Below, in pieces: positions 15,214-24,125 of a stretch of 61,145 nucleotides of DNA; within the stretch, counting starts at the first letter, position 1; the number at the start of each line of letters is the position of its first letter. The notes below the pieces were generated by a model that saw only the letters and a list, made by a program, of their open reading frames with translations, had not been told where the DNA came from and made no database searches. The DNA comes from Planctomycetota bacterium (GTDB taxonomy: Bacteria > Planctomycetota > Phycisphaerae > Phycisphaerales > SM1A02): NCBI GenBank assembly GCA_022564665.1, contig JADFKZ010000003.1:1-61145 (forward strand), written 5' to 3'. The position numbers were made by a program, and so were the translations under genes.

Positions 15214-16413
15214 ATGCCGCTTTGCCCCATTCAGGAGATCCTCGGGGAGCTTCGGGCCGGGAGGATCATCATCCTCGTCGACGACGAGGACCGTGAAAAC
15301 GAGGGCGACTTCGTCTGCGCCGCCGAGAAGGTGACGCCGCAGATCGTCAACTTCATGACCCGTGTCGGCGGCGGTTACCTGTGCCTGGCGCTTGGGGGCG
15401 CCGACTGCGATCGCCTCGAGCTGGTTCCGCAGGCGTCGGTCAATACCAGCATGCACTCGACGGCGATGACCGTCAGCGTGGACGCGCATCAGAGACACGA
15501 TGTCGGAACCGGGGTCTCGGCGTTCGACCGCGCCACGACCGTCAAGCTCCTGATCGATCCCCGCACCACGCCGGAGGACTTCGTCCGCCCCGGGCACATC
15601 AATCCCTTGCGCGCTCGCGACGGCGGCGTTCTCGTCCGCACAGGACAGACCGAGGGGTCCGTAGACCTGGCCCAGCTCGCCGGGCTGCACCCCGGGGCCT
15701 TGATCATCGAGGTCGTCGGCGACGACGGCGAGATGGCCCGGATGCGGGAGTTGGACGCGATATCGAAATCCCACAGTCTGAAGATGTGCTCCGTTGAGCA
15801 GATCATCGAGTACCGACTGGCCCGTGAGCGGCTCATTACGCGGATCGAGCCGGTGGCGGGGACCCAGATCGAGACCCCTTACGGCCACTTCAGCCTCTTT
15901 GCGTACCACAGCACGATCGACGCCATGCCCCACCTGGCACTCACGACGGGCGGGATCGGTGAGTTGGATGGCCAGGGCCGGCCCCGCGAAGTCCGCGAGC
16001 CTGTCCTGGTGCGTGTTCACCGCCGCGATCTTCTGGGGGACATCTTCGATGAATCGACTCACCCCACGGGCAAGTATCTGAGAGCCTCCTTGAAGATGAT
16101 CAGTGAGGCGGGGCGGGGCGCCGTGGTCTATCTTCGACCCGAAGGCACCGGCGACGACCTCCGCGGCCGGCTCCAGCGGATCGCGCGTCCTGCCCGTGAC
16201 GACGTCAACCTGCCCGACCTGACGCGGAACGACGGCGTAGCCGCCAAGGCCCAGCCGATGGACCAACGGGATTTCGGCATCGGCAGCCAGATCCTCATGG
16301 ATCTCGGGCTCCGCCGGCTGCGGATTCTGACCAACCATCCCAAGACCCTTCGCGGGCTCGCGGGATTCGGGCTCGAGGTGATCGATCAGGTCCCGATCCC
16401 CTCCGACGGATGA
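15214..16413 (+). CDS. ribBA: 3,4-dihydroxy-2-butanone 4-phosphate synthase with degenerate GTP cyclohydrolase II domain
   Basis: 399 residues. The N-terminal half (to ~200) is an intact Rib[17 protein letters not shown], the [11 protein letters not shown] segment, and [20 protein letters not shown]. RibB makes the four-carbon unit of riboflavin from ribulose 5-phosphate. The C-terminal half follows RibA in length and order ([39 protein letters not shown]), but all three zinc cysteines of the normal CLTGDxxxSxRCDC segment are missing. YLRQEGRG is also changed. GTP cyclohydrolase activity is therefore unlikely. A separate RibA would then be needed elsewhere. Confidence 0.9.
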   Translation: MPLCPIQEILGELRAGRIIILVDDEDRENEGDFVCAAEKVTPQIVNFMTRVGGGYLCLALGGADCDRLELVPQASVNTSMHSTAMTVSVDAHQRHDVGTGVSAFDRATTVKLLIDPRTTPEDFVRPGHINPLRARDGGVLVRTGQTEGSVDLAQLAGLHPGALIIEVVGDDGEMARMRELDAISKSHSLKMCSVEQIIEYRLARERLITRIEPVAGTQIETPYGHFSLFAYHSTIDAMPHLALTTGGIGELDGQGRPREVREPVLVRVHRRDLLGDIFDESTHPTGKYLRASLKMISEAGRGAVVYLRPEGTGDDLRGRLQRIARPARDDVNLPDLTRNDGVAAKAQPMDQRDFGIGSQILMDLGLRRLRILTNHPKTLRGLAGFGLEVIDQVPIPSDG

Positions 16414-16522
16414 GGGGCTCGGGCGATGGGGGAGGTTTTTGTTGTTTTTGGCGTTTCGGCGCGCAAGACGGGTCTCGTAACGGCATAGATACGTACAGGA
16501 GGGCACACTCAGGAGGTCCCGC

Positions 16523-17266
16523 GTGAATCTGGTTGACGCCGGATCATCGCATACCGATTGGTCGATGATCGCCGAAGCCGCCCAGCAAGAGGACGAGCAG
16601 GCTGCGGCCACCGCCATGGAGCGGCTCGTTCGGCGGTACTGGCCCGCCGTCTACGCCTACATCCGCGGCATGGGACGGGACGTGCACACAGCGGCCGATC
16701 TCACACAGGGCTTCGTCTGCGACGTGTTGATCTCCCGCCGCCTCTGCGGGGGAGCGGATCCGACGCGGGGGCGGTTTCGCGCCCTGCTGTTGAGCGCCGT
16801 CAAGACCTATCTTCGTCAACGGCATCGCCATGAGAAGCGCAAGCGGCGATCCAACTCGTCGGCGATGAGGATCACGATCACCGGAGCCCGGCGGGAGATC
16901 GTGGATTGCGGCCCACGTCGAACACCAGAGGCGGCCTTCTGCCACCAGTTCAGCGCGACGCTCATCCGACGCGTTCTGGCAAACGTCCGGGCGGGTTGCC
17001 TGCAGGACGGCCTGGATGCGCATTGGAGTGTGTTCGAGCACCGAGTCGTACGGCCGATGCTTCTCGGCGAGCCCCCCATCGACTACACCCATCTCGTCCG
17101 GCGGCTGGGTCTGAAGGACCCCTTTCAGGCCGCCAACATGATGGTCACCATAAAGCGCCGCTTCGCCAATGCATTGTGTGTCGAAGTCTCTCAAACCGTC
17201 AGTGATCCCGACGACACAAGAGAGGAAATCCGCCAGCTTCTAAGAGACCTCGAGGGATCGTCATGA
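16523..17266 (+). CDS. Planctomycete-type RNA polymerase sigma factor
   Basis: 247 residues, starting at GTG 16523, seven bases after a perfect AGGAGG (16511-16516). The N-terminal part resembles sigma-70 region 2: AMERLVRRYWPAVYAYIRGM, AADLTQGFVCDVLISRRL, GRFRALLLSAVKTYLRQRH. The region after ~170 differs from standard ECF factors but retains a possible helix-turn-helix (YTHLVRRLGLKDPFQAANMM, TIKRRFANAL). It overlaps the next gene by four bases (ATGA), so the two are made together. The partner may be a regulator, although no anti-sigma motif or membrane helix is visible. Target genes are unknown. Confidence 0.75.
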   Translation: MNLVDAGSSHTDWSMIAEAAQQEDEQAAATAMERLVRRYWPAVYAYIRGMGRDVHTAADLTQGFVCDVLISRRLCGGADPTRGRFRALLLSAVKTYLRQRHRHEKRKRRSNSSAMRITITGARREIVDCGPRRTPEAAFCHQFSATLIRRVLANVRAGCLQDGLDAHWSVFEHRVVRPMLLGEPPIDYTHLVRRLGLKDPFQAANMMVTIKRRFANALCVEVSQTVSDPDDTREEIRQLLRDLEGSS

Positions 17267-17688
17267 GCCCGACACTGACCGAACACATCACCGACGCCCT
17301 GCGATCGGCCCTGGAAGTTGCGGGGGACCCCGCCATGGCCGTCGCCGACTGGCTGGCACGGGACATCGACCCGACCCAGCCCTCGGCGGTCGCCCTCCTG
17401 ACCGACCCCAACGTGTCGCTGGAGAACCTGCGGAAGGCCAAGAGCGTCTTCAAGACAATGCGGATCCTCGGTGAAACCTCGGCGGACCGGCGGCTGGCGG
17501 CGCGTCTGTATGTCGCGGCGATCGCCGCGGCGCTGGCGCGGTACAACCAGCGGGTGAGCCGCCAGTCGGATGAAGCCCTGCTTCGGGGGCTCCGCGCACT
17601 CTTGGAGGATGCCCAGATGTCTGACCGCCTGCGCAAGTTGGCGGGCAGCGCACTCGGCGCCCTCAAAGGGAAAGACTCGCTCATGTAA
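17263..17688 (+). CDS. Sigma-linked helical protein, unknown function
   Basis: 141 residues, all predicted alpha-helical, soluble and without a signal peptide. Notable segments are NLRKAKSVFKTMRILGETSA, DRRLAARLYVAAIAAALARY and NQRVSRQSDEALLRGLRALL. Its start overlaps the sigma gene stop (ATGA), and a strong terminator follows at 17761, so the two genes form a closed operon. I recall similar proteins in planctomycetes but no assigned function. Partner or regulator of the sigma factor is an inference from coupling alone. Confidence 0.65.
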   Translation: MSPTLTEHITDALRSALEVAGDPAMAVADWLARDIDPTQPSAVALLTDPNVSLENLRKAKSVFKTMRILGETSADRRLAARLYVAAIAAALARYNQRVSRQSDEALLRGLRALLEDAQMSDRLRKLAGSALGALKGKDSLM

Positions 17689-17760
17689 GAGCCTTCGGGA
17701 CCTGGCTCAACACTCCTCCTCCTATGCATGAGCGAGCATAGAGAGCGGCTCCCGAGTAAC

Positions 17761-17798
17761 GGCCGAGACCGGAAACCCCTCCGGCTCGGCCTTTTTTT
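17761..17798 (+). terminator. Rho-independent terminator of the sigma operon
   Basis: GGCCGAGACCGG (17761-17772) pairs with CCGGCTCGGCC (17781-17791) with one bulged A, followed by seven T. It closes the sigma and partner operon. Confidence 0.85.
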
Positions 17799-17800
17799 GG

Positions 17801-17905
17801 AAGAGAAGATTCACCGCGGAGGGCAGCAGAGGGCCTCGGAGAAGAGAGGGGGTTCAGGAGTGGGAGCTCGCCGCTTTCCCGAACCCCGAGCCCCCTTGTC
17901 TCACG
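17801..17905 (+). repeat. Dispersed repeat family C, copy 2
   Basis: It runs GAAGATTCACCGCGGAGGGC, GGAGAAGAGAGGGGGTTCAG, GAGTGGGAGCTCGCCGCTTT, CCCGAACCCCGAGCCCCC. It matches 20027-20141 closely. The left part (CACCGCGGAGGGC) is a separate module also present, inverted, at 60228-60312. Confidence 0.78.
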
Positions 17906-17960
17906 CAAAGGTAGGGCCGGCCTACGACAGGTGGGGTTGTCAGAAAGAGCCTAAAATGCA

Positions 17961-18455
17961 ATGTGTGCGTCCTCGGTCGAGATCGAGCGGGTCTTTCTTC
18001 GAAAGAAGGTGCCGCCGATCCCGCCGGACGCCGTGGCGTACACAATCCAGCAGGGCTATCTGCCGCGAACCGACGAACCCGGCGGCGGCGAGGGCCGGCT
18101 TCGCAAGATGACCTGCCCCGACGGCTCGGTCCTGTTCACCCATACCGTCAAGAAGGGCACAGGCATGGTTCGGATCAGGCGCGAGCGGGCAATACCCCGC
18201 GAAACCTTTCAGCGAGCGTGGTCGCGGACCGCCGGCCGGCGTCTGACCAAGAGGCGGTACGCCATCGAGTCGGCTGGGCATCTGTGGCAGATCGACGTCT
18301 TCGACGACCTGGACGTCGTGCTGGCGGAGGTGGAGCTTCCCTCGCCGGTGACGCCGCTGAAGCTGCCCGACTGGCTGGCCCCCCAGGTCATCCGCGAGGT
18401 CACCGAGGAGCCGGTCTATCGCAACTACAACCTGGCACGTGAGCTGGCACGGTGA
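17961..18455 (+). CDS. CYTH domain protein
   Basis: 164 residues. The start [18 protein letters not shown] contains the ExExK-like EIERVF motif of CYTH proteins, and TIQQGYLP follows as in the family. Later segments ([49 protein letters not shown]) follow the beta-tunnel pattern of alternating charged residues that bind triphosphate and metal. CYTH members include triphosphatases and class IV adenylate cyclases; most bacterial ones act on inorganic triphosphate. The substrate cannot be told. Its stop overlaps msrB by four bases (GTGA), so they are co-translated. Confidence 0.8.
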   Translation: MCASSVEIERVFLRKKVPPIPPDAVAYTIQQGYLPRTDEPGGGEGRLRKMTCPDGSVLFTHTVKKGTGMVRIRRERAIPRETFQRAWSRTAGRRLTKRRYAIESAGHLWQIDVFDDLDVVLAEVELPSPVTPLKLPDWLAPQVIREVTEEPVYRNYNLARELAR

Positions 18456-18907
18456 GCGAGCAGGATCTCAGGACCGATCAGCAGTGGCGGTCTCTGCTCA
18501 CCGACGAGCAGTACCGGATCACCCGCGAAGGCGGCACCGAGCGCGCCTTTTCGGGCAGGTACTGCGACACGACGGCCCCGGGCACCTACACGTGCGTCTG
18601 CTGCGGTCAACCGCTTTTCATCTCGCGGGACAAGTACGACTCGGGCACGGGCTGGCCGAGCTTTTACGCGCCCATCGACGAGGATCGGATCAAACAAAAC
18701 GTCGACCTGCGCCACGTCGTTCAGCGGACCGAAGTGAAATGTAGTCGCTGCGATGCCCACCTCGGCCACGTCTTTGGCGACGGCCCGCCGCCCACAGGGC
18801 TGCGCTACTGTTTGAACTCCGCCGCATTGAGCTTTACCGGCACGCCCGGAGGGCCGCAAGAACCCAGTGGCACGCGCGATCGAGGAGATCAGGAAGCTGT
18901 TTCATAA
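18452..18907 (+). CDS. msrB: Peptide methionine (R)-S-oxide reductase
   Basis: 151 residues. MsrB repairs methionine R-sulfoxide in proteins. The zinc site appears as CVCCGQPLF and [12 protein letters not shown], the substrate region as [12 protein letters not shown], and the catalytic Cys in RYCLNSAAL. The GTG start overlaps the CYTH gene stop. The last ~15 residues are not conserved, and the stop lies inside a hairpin (18893-18944). It is a free MsrB, not fused to MsrA. Confidence 0.95.
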   Translation: MSEQDLRTDQQWRSLLTDEQYRITREGGTERAFSGRYCDTTAPGTYTCVCCGQPLFISRDKYDSGTGWPSFYAPIDEDRIKQNVDLRHVVQRTEVKCSRCDAHLGHVFGDGPPPTGLRYCLNSAALSFTGTPGGPQEPSGTRDRGDQEAVS

Positions 18908-18944
18908 CCGATTCGCCGGCCGATGCCGGTTGTGAAACGGCTTC
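18893..18944 (+). other. 18-bp hairpin covering the msrB stop codon
   Basis: Arms 18893-18910 and 18927-18944 pair along 18 bases; the two mismatches become G-U pairs in RNA. The msrB TAA lies in the left arm. No T tract follows. A TACAAT (18951-18956) begins seven bases later, ahead of atpC. The layout repeats that at 9283-9331: stop codon in a long hairpin, then a -10-like site. Confidence 0.6.
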
Positions 18945-18972
18945 TCAGGATACAATCTCGGGCGACAACTGA

Positions 18973-19407
18973 ATGGAGCCCGTCGTGGACAGAACGTTTC
19001 ACTGCTCGATCGTCACCCCCACCGAAACCGTATTCGATGACGAGGTGGTCTACGCCTCGGTTCCCGCCTGGGACGGCCAGCACGGGATCATCTGGGGCCA
19101 GTCGCCGCTCCTGACGAGACTGGGCTTTGGGTCGCTGCGGCTGGATGCCGCGGAAGGCGGGAGCCGCTGGTATCTCGTTGAAGGGGGGTTCGCCCAGGTC
19201 CAAGGAGGCGAGCTGACGCTGCTGACCAGCCGTGCCACGGCTGCTGAAAGGCTGAGTGTCCAAGAAGCCGATGCCGAGCTGGCTGAGGCCAATGCCCGCG
19301 TCACCACCAAGGGCGAGGACCTCGACCGCGTCGAGCGCGACCAACAGCGGGCGCTGGCCAAGAAGATGCTGGCGAAGGCCGCCGCCGAACGCGGGGGGGC
19401 GATATGA
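18973..19407 (+). CDS. atpC: F1Fo ATP synthase epsilon subunit
   Basis: 144 residues. The N-terminal beta-sandwich is typical of epsilon: FHCSIVTPTETVFDDEVVYA, VPAWDGQHGIIWGQSPLLT, WYLVEGGFAQVQGGELTLLT. A C-terminal two-helix domain follows (RLSVQEADAELAEANARV). Epsilon sits on the central stalk and modulates ATPase activity. No other atp gene is in the window, so this copy is detached from the usual atp operon or belongs to a split operon. The stop overlaps scpB (ATGA). Confidence 0.9.
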   Translation: MEPVVDRTFHCSIVTPTETVFDDEVVYASVPAWDGQHGIIWGQSPLLTRLGFGSLRLDAAEGGSRWYLVEGGFAQVQGGELTLLTSRATAAERLSVQEADAELAEANARVTTKGEDLDRVERDQQRALAKKMLAKAAAERGGAI

Positions 19408-20012
19408 CACAGGCGGCCCCAAGCAAGGACATCCAGCACCCACCGTGTCCCGACCAGCCGCTGCCGATCAAGATCGAGGCACTCCTGCTTGCAAGTGAGC
19501 GGCCGCTTCCCGACGGCCGTCTCGCCGACCTTCTCGGCATAGGAGGGAACGAGCCCAAGACCGTCGCCACGACAATCCGCCAAGCGCTCGAGGAGCTCAA
19601 CACCGACTACGAGAGGACCGGCCGCTCTTTCCGCGCTCAGCGGCTGGCCGGTGGCTGGCAGCTCATGACGCTGCCCGCCTTCGGGCCGCTGCTGGAACGG
19701 CTGCATCACCAGCGACAGGAGCTGAGGCTCTCCCAGCCAGCGCTGGAAACGCTGTCCATCATCGCCTACCGCCAGCCCGTCATGCGGGCAGAGATCGAAG
19801 CGATCCGAGGTGTGGCCTGCGGCGAAGTCCTGCGCAGCCTGCTCGAGCGGCGCCTGATAAAGATCGCCGGCCGCGCCGAGCAACTCGGCCGGCCCATGCT
19901 CTACGGGACCTCCCCCCAGTTTCTGAAGATCTTCGGTCTCCCGGGACTCGAGGCGCTGCCACCTCTGGAGGATGCTTCCGCCGCAACGGACGCGGAGCCG
20001 CCAGCAGATTGA
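19404..20012 (+). CDS. scpB: Segregation and condensation protein B
   Basis: 202 residues. ScpB joins ScpA and SMC in the bacterial condensin. The two winged-helix pattern is clear: IEALLLASERPLPDGRLADL near the start, and RLSQPALETLSIIAYRQPVM with AEIEAIRGVACGEVLRSLLE in the second half, ending YGTSPQFLKIFGLPGLEALP. ScpA is not adjacent, which is unusual. It is translated with atpC through an ATGA overlap. A family C repeat follows its stop. Confidence 0.93.
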   Translation: MTQAAPSKDIQHPPCPDQPLPIKIEALLLASERPLPDGRLADLLGIGGNEPKTVATTIRQALEELNTDYERTGRSFRAQRLAGGWQLMTLPAFGPLLERLHHQRQELRLSQPALETLSIIAYRQPVMRAEIEAIRGVACGEVLRSLLERRLIKIAGRAEQLGRPMLYGTSPQFLKIFGLPGLEALPPLEDASAATDAEPPAD

Positions 20013-20026
20013 AATGACGGCTGCCG

Positions 20027-20141
20027 AAGAAGGCGAAGATGCACCGCGGAGGGCCGCGGAGAAAAGAGCAGGGTTCAGGGTTCAGGAGTGGCAGCTCGCG
20101 GCTTTCCCGAACCCCGGACCCCCGAACCCCCGACTTTTCAC
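20027..20141 (+). repeat. Dispersed repeat family C, copy 3
   Basis: It runs GAAGAAGGCGAAGATGCACC, GCGGAGGGCCGCGGAGAAAA, GGGTTCAGGGTTCAGGAGTG, CTCGCGGCTTTCCCGAACCC. It is nearly the same as copy 2 and includes the GAAGGCGAAGAT module that reappears inverted at 60287-60312. Confidence 0.78.
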
Positions 20142-20191
20142 CCCCCTACTATCAAACGGCACGCCCGGCCCTGCCGGACACAGGGGAACGG

Positions 20192-20665
20192 ATGACTCTT
20201 CGGCTCTGTCAGCTTCGCGTGCTCAGGCGTCTCGTCCTGGTGGGCTTGCTTGGCGGCTTTACCGGGTGCGGCGGCTACGTACTGAAGGGCCGAGTCGTGG
20301 AAGGCGTCGGCGGCAACATTGCCTTCGTCGCGCCCGATGACCCGCGTCTGGCCGAGCCCGGACTCCCCGACGCCCGGATCACCGTTGAGCGGGACCCTGG
20401 GCGGCTTTCCGCCTATGTGGCGGCGAGCGGCCTGACCGACCTCGACGGGCGTTTCGCCGTTGCGCTGGACGCCTTCGGCGCGGGATGGATGGACGAGCGT
20501 TGGCGCATTGAAGCAACCAAGCCCGGCTTCGCGAGAGCCTCGAGCCTCCAGCGACTTGACTCGGCAACACGAGACATGCGGCTGTTGATCATCCTGGCCC
20601 CCGGGTTCTCCGAGCCCCGGGAGGACCTCCTTCAACAGCTCCAGCGGTTCCGGTCCTCCCCGTAG
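20192..20665 (+). CDS. Lipoprotein with carboxypeptidase-regulatory-like fold
   Basis: 157 residues. The ATG at 20192 gives a signal peptide with lipobox FTGC. The mature part begins GGYVLKGRVVEGVGGNI and has a TDLDGRFAVALDAF segment. A strand-rich sequence with xDxxGxF is typical of transthyretin-like or carboxypeptidase-regulatory domains, which often bind carbohydrate or act as spacers. The longer frame upstream is repeat DNA and is excluded. DUF58 and transglutaminase genes follow on the same strand. The function is unknown. Confidence 0.6.
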   Translation: MTLRLCQLRVLRRLVLVGLLGGFTGCGGYVLKGRVVEGVGGNIAFVAPDDPRLAEPGLPDARITVERDPGRLSAYVAASGLTDLDGRFAVALDAFGAGWMDERWRIEATKPGFARASSLQRLDSATRDMRLLIILAPGFSEPREDLLQQLQRFRSSP

Positions 20666-20685
20666 ACCCTTCGCAGGCAATTGAC

Positions 20686-21891
20686 GTGAGGCGTCGCTAC
20701 CACCTCCATCTCCCCGGACTCGCCTACATCGGTCTTATCTTTCTCGTGGCGGTGGCCGCCATGAACGGGCAGAACAACCTGCTGTTCTGGATCCTGGGGT
20801 TGATGATCTCGGCAATGCTCATCTCGGGGATCGTCTCGGGCCTGATGATGCGCCAGCTCCATGTCCAACGGATCGTGCCCGCCCATGGTGTCGTCGGCGA
20901 GCCGCTCGTTGTGCGTTACGCGTTGAGCAACCGCAGCCGATATTTTTCCATCTTCAACATGCACATCGAGGAGTGTGCCGCCGCCGGCCCCAAGGGGTTC
21001 GGCAGGCTCATGGCACCGGCGCGAGCGTGGGTGATGCACATCGGGCCGCGGGAGACCGTCCACGGGGAAGCGGTCCTCTGGCCGAGCCGCCGCGGCGAGG
21101 CCCGCTTTGAAACGCTGAGAATCTGGACCACCTTTCCCTTTGGCATTATCAAGAAATCGATTTCCGTTACGCAGCCCCAGCACATCCTGGTCTATCCGCT
21201 GCTCTACGAGGTCAATCGACGCGTTGTCGATTGCATCGGGCCCCAGGGGCTCACCGGGGCAAAGATCTCGCGGCGGCCCCCCGATCCCGCTGGCAGCGAC
21301 GACTACTTCGGCATGCGCGATTTCAGGCCGGGAGACAGCATGCGTCACATCGCCTGGAAGCGGACAGCGCTGCTGGACCAACTGGTCTCGATCGAGCGGA
21401 CAAGACCCGCCCCACCACGGTTGCGGGTCATCCTGAACCTCACGACGCCAACCGGGCGGCTGCGGGTTGACGCCGACGAAAAGCACTCGCCCCGCCAGCT
21501 CGAAGAGCTCTCCATAAGCCTTGCCGCGTCGATCATCTACGCCGCGGGCCGCCGGGGATTCGAGGTGGGGCTCTCCCTTCCCGGCACCGGCCAGCCTTCC
21601 ATTCCCATCCGACACGGCCACTGGCATCAGCTGAAGATGATGGCGGCGCTGGCGAGCATTGACCTCGACGCCACCCGCGAAAAACCCCATCGCCAAAGGG
21701 CCATGGATTCCGAGCGGGCCGGGCAGATCGTCGCCCACCCCGACCGGGCCGAGCCGGCCGTGGGCGGTCCCAACGCCATCCACCTGACCGCCCGGCAGCT
21801 TGAAAGCCTGGTCGTGCGACCGATCGGATGGGACCCCAACGAGCTATTGGACCCCAAGCACACCGGGCAGCCGACGGAGCAGGCGGCATGA
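20686..21891 (+). CDS. DUF58 membrane-anchored protein
   Basis: 401 residues from GTG 20686. Two transmembrane helices at the N-terminus (LAYIGLIFLVAVAAMNGQ; LLFWILGLMISAMLISGIVS) are followed by a beta-rich domain and the DUF58 signature SDDYFGMRDFRPGDSMRHIA with WKRTA. The C-terminal part resembles a von Willebrand A-like fold. DUF58 genes typically sit beside transglutaminase-like TgpA genes and MoxR ATPases. Here the TgpA-type gene overlaps by four bases, but no MoxR is present in the window. Confidence 0.85.
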   Translation: MRRRYHLHLPGLAYIGLIFLVAVAAMNGQNNLLFWILGLMISAMLISGIVSGLMMRQLHVQRIVPAHGVVGEPLVVRYALSNRSRYFSIFNMHIEECAAAGPKGFGRLMAPARAWVMHIGPRETVHGEAVLWPSRRGEARFETLRIWTTFPFGIIKKSISVTQPQHILVYPLLYEVNRRVVDCIGPQGLTGAKISRRPPDPAGSDDYFGMRDFRPGDSMRHIAWKRTALLDQLVSIERTRPAPPRLRVILNLTTPTGRLRVDADEKHSPRQLEELSISLAASIIYAAGRRGFEVGLSLPGTGQPSIPIRHGHWHQLKMMAALASIDLDATREKPHRQRAMDSERAGQIVAHPDRAEPAVGGPNAIHLTARQLESLVVRPIGWDPNELLDPKHTGQPTEQAA

Positions 21892-24125
21892 AGCTCCTGA
21901 GCAGCTTTCCGGTGACGGCCTACGCGGTGATCCTGATGGGCATCGTGGCCTTTTGCATCGCCAGCCAGAGCGTCGGCCTTCTGCTGGTGGCGGGGGTTCT
22001 CGCCGCGCTGAGCTGGTATCTGACGGAGGGCCCACGGAGCAGGTCGCTTCCGGTGTGGACCTCCAATGTCCTGGTCGTTGCCGTCGCCCTCAACGTCCTG
22101 GTCGATTTCTTCTACCACCGAAACGACGTCCCGGGCGTGTTGGGGCGGTTGATCATCTGGCTCGTGCTCATCAAGCTCTACCATCGCAAGGGCCCCCGCG
22201 ACTACGCCCAGCTCTTGAGCCTCAGCCTGCTGCTGGTCTTGCTGGGGTGCGTCCAGTCCGCGGACCTTCTCTTCGCGGCGGTCCTTCTGGTGTATGCCGC
22301 GGTAGGCCTGTACGCGTTGCTCTTGTTCCAGCTCTACGCCTCCTACGAACGCACGCGAACGGCCCGGCTCGAGGCACTCCCACGAGGGTTGCGGCCCGCG
22401 GGATCGCTCCAGCCGATTTTCGGCCGCCGGACCGCGCTTCACTTTCGAACGCTCACCATGGCGATCGCGGCGGCGGGACTGCTCGCGAGCACCGCTCTTT
22501 TTGTGCTCTTTCCACGGGATTTCGGACACGGCTTTCTCGGCACGGATCTGGCAGCGTCGACACAGCGAGCCGGCTTCAGCGGCATCGTCAACCTCATGGC
22601 ATCAACCCGCATCACCGACTCACGCAAGGCCGTGCTCACCCTGACCCTGTCCGAAGGCCCCCGCCGCGTGCACGGGCCGCTTCTTCTGCGCGGCGCCGTG
22701 CTTGACCGCTATGACGGCCACGGTCACTGGACGGCCTCGGTGGGGAGCCCACGGCGGCTGATTAAGACGCAGCCGCACGAGTTCGCGCAGCTCGGGACGG
22801 CTGAGGCGGCCCCGGGCCCGACCCTCACGCAGGAAATCGAACTACTCAGCCCGAGCCAGACGCTCTTTTCCGTCTACGCTCCGGTCTCGATCGCCACCAC
22901 CGACGCCCAAAGCTTCCGCATGGACCCCGTCACCCTGACGATCCACTATGCGGGCTCCCGGCGACTACGGCGGTACACCATCAAGGCCCAACCCGCCCCC
23001 TCCGACACGACGCTCAGGAACCTCAGCTACGGCGAGTCGCCAGACCCGATCACCCGGCAGTTCCGCGACGTTCACCCCCGCATCAAGGCGCTCGCCCGGG
23101 ATCTACTGGAGGCCGCCGAACTGCCGGAGGAGGGCTGGAGGTACAACCACGAGGCGGCTCGGGTCCTTGCGGAATATCTACGAACCGGGCCCTTTACCTA
23201 CCTCACGGACCTCCGCGACATCACGCTGCCCTCGGGCGACGGGCCGGAGGGGGACCCGATCTTCCAGTTCCTCTTCGAGACAAGACGCGGTCATTGCGAA
23301 TTCTTCGCGTCGTCCCTGGCAGCGCTGTGCAACTGCGTCGGCATCCCGGCACGGCTCGTCACCGGCTACGTGGCCCTGGAGTATGACGAGGGCCAAGATC
23401 GCTACATCGTTCGAGAGTCAAATGCGCACGCGTGGGTGGAGACAAAGACGGGACCCGATCGCTGGACGGCTGTCGACCCAACGCCGCCGGCGACACTCCA
23501 AGAGATCCACGGCTCCGGCAACGGGATCTTTGATCGGCTTCACTGGATCTTCGACCGCTTCGAGGCAACGTGGCACAACGGTTTCGTGGCGTTCGATCGG
23601 CACAGCCAATTGAGCCTGACCAACACGCTCGACCTCAGGTGGTCGCAGAGGATCGCCGACACCCTCGTGGCAACGAGAATATGGATGGCCCGCGTCAACC
23701 GGGCGTTCTACCTCGGCCCGGCGGGGTATATCTGGATGGGTATTGTCGCCCTGGCCCTCGTCATCGCTGTGATCGCCCTCGCCAAGCAGATCAAGCGAAC
23801 GTCGCGGATACGATCGACGCTGCGCCTGGAATCCGTGACCGGCGGCGAGCACCAGCGGATGCTGCGTCAGCTGGGTTTCTATCTGGACATGCTCGGCGTA
23901 CTCGAGAAATCGGGGTGTCCCAAGCCGTGGTGGCAGCCGCCGCTGGATTTCGCCCGGGTGCTGGCACACCGCCACCCGGAACCGGCGGCGGCGGTAACCC
24001 AGATCACCGAACTGTTCTACGGGGCGCGTTACGGCCGAGAGCCGCTGAGCCGCGACCAGATGACCCGTGCCCGCTCGCTGGTCGAAAGCCTCCGCGGGCA
24101 AATGGTCAAGACCGACAGCCGATAG
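21888..24125 (+). CDS. TgpA-type membrane transglutaminase-like protein
   Basis: 745 residues. Five or six N-terminal helices (residues ~8-210) form the DUF3488 membrane domain. The periplasmic transglutaminase-like domain has the papain-type triad: Cys in RRGHCEFFASSLAALC (~470), His in ESNAHAWVE (~514) and Asp in TAVDPTPP (~529). A further helix near residue 620 precedes a C-terminal DUF4129-like cytoplasmic part. The gene starts within the DUF58 stop (ATGA). Such pairs are thought to act in envelope assembly, but the substrate is not known. Confidence 0.88.
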   Translation: MKLLSSFPVTAYAVILMGIVAFCIASQSVGLLLVAGVLAALSWYLTEGPRSRSLPVWTSNVLVVAVALNVLVDFFYHRNDVPGVLGRLIIWLVLIKLYHRKGPRDYAQLLSLSLLLVLLGCVQSADLLFAAVLLVYAAVGLYALLLFQLYASYERTRTARLEALPRGLRPAGSLQPIFGRRTALHFRTLTMAIAAAGLLASTALFVLFPRDFGHGFLGTDLAASTQRAGFSGIVNLMASTRITDSRKAVLTLTLSEGPRRVHGPLLLRGAVLDRYDGHGHWTASVGSPRRLIKTQPHEFAQLGTAEAAPGPTLTQEIELLSPSQTLFSVYAPVSIATTDAQSFRMDPVTLTIHYAGSRRLRRYTIKAQPAPSDTTLRNLSYGESPDPITRQFRDVHPRIKALARDLLEAAELPEEGWRYNHEAARVLAEYLRTGPFTYLTDLRDITLPSGDGPEGDPIFQFLFETRRGHCEFFASSLAALCNCVGIPARLVTGYVALEYDEGQDRYIVRESNAHAWVETKTGPDRWTAVDPTPPATLQEIHGSGNGIFDRLHWIFDRFEATWHNGFVAFDRHSQLSLTNTLDLRWSQRIADTLVATRIWMARVNRAFYLGPAGYIWMGIVALALVIAVIALAKQIKRTSRIRSTLRLESVTGGEHQRMLRQLGFYLDMLGVLEKSGCPKPWWQPPLDFARVLAHRHPEPAAAVTQITELFYGARYGREPLSRDQMTRARSLVESLRGQMVKTDSR

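Noticed and set aside
16398-16456. Terminator after ribBA (hairpin CCCCTC/GAGGGG and a later T-rich stretch)
   Set aside because: The T-rich part is ~18 bases from the stem, too far for a standard terminator.
20039-20191. N-terminal extension of the lipoprotein at 20192
   Set aside because: The upstream codons are family C repeat DNA, and the ATG at 20192 gives a correct signal peptide.
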